From an uncultured Prevotellaceae bacterium (GTDB lineage Bacteria; Bacteroidota; Bacteroidia; Bacteroidales; Bacteroidaceae): 55,150 bases of DNA. The stretch is taken from contig CADACW010000001.1 in assembly GCA_902786565.1 (NCBI GenBank), forward strand, positions 1-55,150. Direction: 5' to 3'. The notes beneath the pieces are model-generated. The model worked only from the letters and a program-made list of their open reading frames with translations, searched no databases and was not told the DNA's origin. This document shows, one piece after another, positions 51,920 to 55,150 of this stretch (its first letter is position 1; each line of letters begins with the position of its first letter). The position numbers were made by a program, and so were the translations under genes.

Positions 51920-53166
51920 TGAACTTTAGACCGATGGCCGCGGCCTGCCTGATAGCCGCAGCACCCTTGGCGGCAATGGCCTGGCACAGCGTGAAAGTGC
52001 CCAATGTGAAGGGCTTGCAAGTGGTGCTCAACGACGACTTCGAAGCGCTGCCGGTGCTCAGACTGGGCAGCAGCGATGTGCTGCATATCGGATTCGACGA
52101 GATGTCGCACGAATACCACCGCTTCACCTGCACTCTGGAGCCCTGCAACCCCGACTGGACCCCGGCGGGAGGACTCTTCGACAGCGACTGGCTGGCGGGC
52201 ATCAACGGACTGCCCATCGACAACTACGAGAACTCTATCAACACCGTCACGCTCTACAACCACTATGCGTTTGACTTCCCCAACCGCGACTGTCGGCCAA
52301 GGGCCAGTGGCAACTACAGGCTGCACATCGTCGACGACGACAGCGGCGACGAGGCCATCACCATAGAATTCAGGGTGGTAGAACCGGTAATGAACGTGGG
52401 GCTGAGTGCCACCACCAACACCGACATCGCGCTGAACACCAGATACCAGCAGGTGAACATGACTGTCAATTTCAACAATGTGCGAGTGACCCGGCCCGAC
52501 GAGCAAATACAAACCATCGTCATGCAGAACGGACGGGAGGACAACATGAAAACAAACGTCCGCCCCACCTACATCACGCCTACGCAGCTGAAATGGGAAC
52601 ACCAACGGGAACTCATCTTCGACGCCGGCAACGAATACCACAAGTTTGAAATGCTCGACCCCAGCCACACCACAATGGGCCTGGCGTCGACAGCATGGGA
52701 CGAAAACACCCGCACCTGGCACGCCACGCCTTTCCCCTGCGAGCAGCGCCGCAACTACTCATACGACGAAGACGCCAACGGCGCCTCGCTACAGCGCAAC
52801 AGCGACAACTACGACTTCAACCGCACCTCAGAATACATCAATGTGCACTACCAACTGCTCAATGCGCCACGCTATGACAACGCCGACGTGATAGTCAGTG
52901 GACGATGGGCCAACGAGGACTGCACCTCCTACGCCATGGAGTACGACGAGGAGAACCGCTCCTATTCGCTCACCGTGCTGCAGAAAATGGGCTATTACAA
53001 CTACATGCTCCTGCTGGCCGACGCCGACGGCACCACACACCCGCTGCCTGAAGAGGGCTCTTTCTTCCAGACAGAGAACTGCTACCAGGCATTCGTCTAC
53101 TACAGGGGAACGGGAGCCCGCGCTTGGCGTCTGCTCGGTTTTCAGGAAATAAAATACAGGCCATAA
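51916..53166 (+). CDS. DUF5103 protein, type IX secretion system plug
   Basis: A 416-residue exported protein (signal peptide about 1-22). It belongs to the DUF5103 family; a relative is the Plug protein that closes the SprA channel of the type IX secretion system from the periplasm. Conserved parts include LGSSDVLHIGFDEMSHEYHR and GFQEIKYRP at the C terminus. Together with the PorE-like protein, it shows that this genome encodes type IX secretion. It ends the DUF2520-kdsC-maf operon, followed by a terminator. Confidence 0.88.
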   Translation: MMNFRPMAAACLIAAAPLAAMAWHSVKVPNVKGLQVVLNDDFEALPVLRLGSSDVLHIGFDEMSHEYHRFTCTLEPCNPDWTPAGGLFDSDWLAGINGLPIDNYENSINTVTLYNHYAFDFPNRDCRPRASGNYRLHIVDDDSGDEAITIEFRVVEPVMNVGLSATTNTDIALNTRYQQVNMTVNFNNVRVTRPDEQIQTIVMQNGREDNMKTNVRPTYITPTQLKWEHQRELIFDAGNEYHKFEMLDPSHTTMGLASTAWDENTRTWHATPFPCEQRRNYSYDEDANGASLQRNSDNYDFNRTSEYINVHYQLLNAPRYDNADVIVSGRWANEDCTSYAMEYDEENRSYSLTVLQKMGYYNYMLLLADADGTTHPLPEEGSFFQTENCYQAFVYYRGTGARAWRLLGFQEIKYRP

Positions 53167-53189
53167 CAGCCGCCCATTGTCAGACAGGA

Positions 53190-53257
53190 AGCCACTTCTT
53201 GGTGCAAAGGTGTGTATTTAACACCGCTTAACGCACAAAGAAGCGGCTATTTTTTTC
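53190..53257 (+). terminator. rho-independent terminator after the plug gene
   Basis: AGCCACTTCTT pairs with AAGAAGCGGCT (one mismatch), enclosing a GGTGT/ACACC hairpin, and is followed by a run of T. Confidence 0.75.
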
Positions 53258-53276
53258 CTGTTTCAGATTTTCTTTG

Positions 53277-53284
53277 TACCTTTG
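53277..53284 (+). promoter_or_regulatory. -7 promoter element TACCTTTG
   Basis: TAnnTTTG match 32 bp before valS. Confidence 0.7.
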
Positions 53285-53316
53285 CACCCCAAATAGAGAA
53301 AGCATTTTAAATAGGT

Positions 53317-55150
53317 ATGGAAATAGCTAGCAAGTACGACCCTCGTGAAGTAGAGGGTAAGTGGTATCAGTATTGGCTGGATAACAAGCTCTTCAGCTCG
53401 AAACCAGATGGTCGCGAACCTTACACTATCGTCATTCCGCCGCCCAACGTGACTGGCGTGCTCCACATGGGGCACATGCTCAACAACACCATTCAGGACA
53501 TTCTCATCCGCCGTGCACGCATGGAGGGCAAGAACGCCTGCTGGGTGCCGGGCACCGACCACGCGTCGATTGCCACGGAGGCCAAGGTGGTGAAGAAGTT
53601 GGCCGAGCAGGGCATCAAGAAGCGTGACCTCACTCGCGACGAGTTCCTCAAGCACGCCTGGGCCTGGACCGACGAGCACGGCGGCATCATCCTGAAGCAG
53701 CTGCGCCGACTGGGTGCCTCGTGCGACTGGGACCGCACCGCCTTCACCATGGACCCCGTGCGCTCCGAGAGCGTCATCAAGGTCTTTGTAGACCTCTACC
53801 GCAAGGGGTACATCTATCGCGGCCTCCGGATGGTGAACTGGGACCCCAAGGCCCTCACCGCCCTCTCGACCGAGGAAGTCATCTACCGCGAGGAGCAGAG
53901 CCATCTCTTCCACCTGAAGTACTACGTCGACGGGCTGACAACGCTCGACAATGAAGAAGCCCTGAAGGCTGAAGGCAACATTATCCACAAAGACGCCAAG
54001 GGCTATTATGCAGTAGTGGCCACCACGCGCCCTGAGACCATCATGGGCGACACGGCCATGTGCATCAACCCCAAGGACCCGAAGAACCAGTGGCTCAAGG
54101 GCCGCAAGGTCATCGTGCCGCTGGTGGGCCGTGTCATTCCCGTCATTGAGGACCGCTACGTGGACATCGAGTTCGGAACGGGCTGTCTGAAGGTGACGCC
54201 CGCACACGATACCAACGACTATATGCTGGGCAAGACCCACAATCTGGAGACCATCGACATCTTCAACCCCGACGGCACCATCTCAGAGCAGTCGCCTCTC
54301 TACGTTGGCATGGACCGCATGGACTGCCGCAAGCAGATTGCCAAAGACCTGCAAGAGGCCGGACTGATGGAGAAGGTTGAGGACTACACCAACAAGGTGG
54401 GCTACTCGGAGCGCAACCCCGACACGCCCATCGAGCCACGTCTCTCGCTGCAGTGGTTCCTGAAGATGGAACACTTCGCACAGATTGCCCTGAAACCGGT
54501 GATGGAGGGCGAAATGCACTTCTATCCGCAGAAATATGTAAACACCTACAAGAACTGGCTGGAGAACATCCAGGACTGGTGCATCAGCCGCCAGCTGTGG
54601 TGGGGCCACCGCATACCCGCCTACTACTATAGTGCTGGTGTCGGTTCCACCGATGCAGAAGAGCGCTTCGTCGTGGCCGAGACTGCCGAGGAAGCCCTCG
54701 CCCTGGCCCGAAAGGAAAGCGGAAACGAAAATCTGCAACTGTCTGATTTAAGGCAGGATGAGGACGCACTCGACACTTGGTTTTCCAGCTGGCTCTGGCC
54801 CATCAGCCTCTTCGACGGCATCCGTAATCCCGGCAATGATGAAATCAACTACTACTACCCCACAAGCGACCTCGTCACCGCCCCCGACATCATTTTCTTC
54901 TGGGTGGCCCGCATGATTATGGCTGGCGAGGAGTATATGGGCAAGTACCCCTTCAAGAACGTCTACTTCACCGGCATCGTACGCGACAAGCTGGGCCGCA
55001 AGATGTCGAAGAGCTTGGGCAACAGTCCCGACCCCATCGAACTAATTGAGAAATTTGGCGCAGACGGTGTGCGCATGGGCATGATGCTCTCCGCCCCTGC
55101 CGGCAACGACATCCTCTTCGACGAGGCACTCTGCGAGCAGGGCCGCAACT
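53317..55150 (+). CDS. valS: valine-tRNA ligase (3' truncated by window edge)
   Basis: Charges tRNA-Val. The frame starts [20 protein letters not shown] and is open to the edge, 611 codons of the roughly 880 expected. It carries the class I motifs [12 protein letters not shown] (HIGH) and RKMSKSLGN (KMSKS, near residue 565), and the editing-domain signature [12 protein letters not shown]. The missing end would hold the anticodon-binding and C-terminal coiled-coil parts. It stands alone behind its own promoter. Confidence 0.97.
   Translation, partial: MEIASKYDPREVEGKWYQYWLDNKLFSSKPDGREPYTIVIPPPNVTGVLHMGHMLNNTIQDILIRRARMEGKNACWVPGTDHASIATEAKVVKKLAEQGIKKRDLTRDEFLKHAWAWTDEHGGIILKQLRRLGASCDWDRTAFTMDPVRSESVIKVFVDLYRKGYIYRGLRMVNWDPKALTALSTEEVIYREEQSHLFHLKYYVDGLTTLDNEEALKAEGNIIHKDAKGYYAVVATTRPETIMGDTAMCINPKDPKNQWLKGRKVIVPLVGRVIPVIEDRYVDIEFGTGCLKVTPAHDTNDYMLGKTHNLETIDIFNPDGTISEQSPLYVGMDRMDCRKQIAKDLQEAGLMEKVEDYTNKVGYSERNPDTPIEPRLSLQWFLKMEHFAQIALKPVMEGEMHFYPQKYVNTYKNWLENIQDWCISRQLWWGHRIPAYYYSAGVGSTDAEERFVVAETAEEALALARKESGNENLQLSDLRQDEDALDTWFSSWLWPISLFDGIRNPGNDEINYYYPTSDLVTAPDIIFFWVARMIMAGEEYMGKYPFKNVYFTGIVRDKLGRKMSKSLGNSPDPIELIEKFGADGVRMGMMLSAPAGNDILFDEALCEQGRN

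Overview
The window looks like a chromosomal segment of a gut- or rumen-type member of the Bacteroidales, most probably Prevotella or a close relative. Four things point there: many genes sit just downstream of a TAnnTTTG element, the Bacteroidetes -7 promoter; rpmB, rpmG and a DUF4295 gene are adjacent; type IX secretion components are present (a PorE-like lipoprotein and a DUF5103 plug protein); and glycan-degrading genes are abundant. Most genes are GC-rich, near 60% by eye. The stretch around 16.5-19.1 kb is clearly AT-rich, near 40% by eye.

Layout. 0-5 kb: the end of an ABC exporter (permease and ATPase), a TorF-like outer membrane protein and a TonB-dependent receptor. 5-7.2 kb (minus): a vitamin B6 operon running regulator, pdxS, pdxT. 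The regulator is a degenerate ThiD-type kinase domain fused to an AraC DNA-binding domain, and pdxS carries a 25-nt deletion with a frameshift. 7.4-14.3 kb: a DUF5107/TPR protein facing a GH43 gene and a shortened GH106-like gene, followed by the last 50 codons of an AraC-type regulator. 14.3-19.1 kb (minus): a five-gene operon (TerB-like, coiled-coil membrane protein, VWA-like protein, NUC1 nuclease lipoprotein, membrane-anchored unknown), probably acquired. 19.1-20.15 kb: no convincing gene, but a structured-RNA candidate and a large palindrome. 20.15-28.6 kb: AraC regulator, GH35, sugar transporter, nrdG, a GH141-like beta-helix enzyme and a GHL10 enzyme with a type IX sorting-like tail. 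28.8-34.9 kb: ribosomal proteins, a pseudouridine synthase, GH2, queA and a 57-aa membrane protein. 35.0-35.2 kb: tRNA-Thr and tRNA-Gly. 35.3-42.6 kb: GH43, glmS, a polysaccharide export lipoprotein and a PorE-like protein. 42.9-48.3 kb: a zinc-ribbon membrane protein, thrA, a four-helix-bundle gene, the apgM/ThrB2-type gene and an AlkD-like gene. 48.4-55.15 kb: a GNAT-like protein, a nitroreductase, DUF2520-kdsC-maf-plug, and the start of valS.

A recurring theme is short tandem arrays with 7-bp units (TGAGAGG type and TTGAAGA/AATTGTG type). They lie inside coding regions without breaking them, at gene starts and between genes. Nine-bp (AATGGGAAT) arrays flank the four-helix-bundle gene in opposite orientation. 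Two families share a GC-rich core that makes the element palindromic. In arrays read in the sense direction, every codon where the pure repeat would give TGA has been changed to a sense codon.

Best candidates for new biology: the kinase-AraC fusion heading pdxST; the TerB/VWA/coiled-coil/nuclease operon; the heptamer elements, including a ladder of overlapping micro-ORFs in front of the GH43 gene; and the structured RNA near 19.2-19.4 kb.
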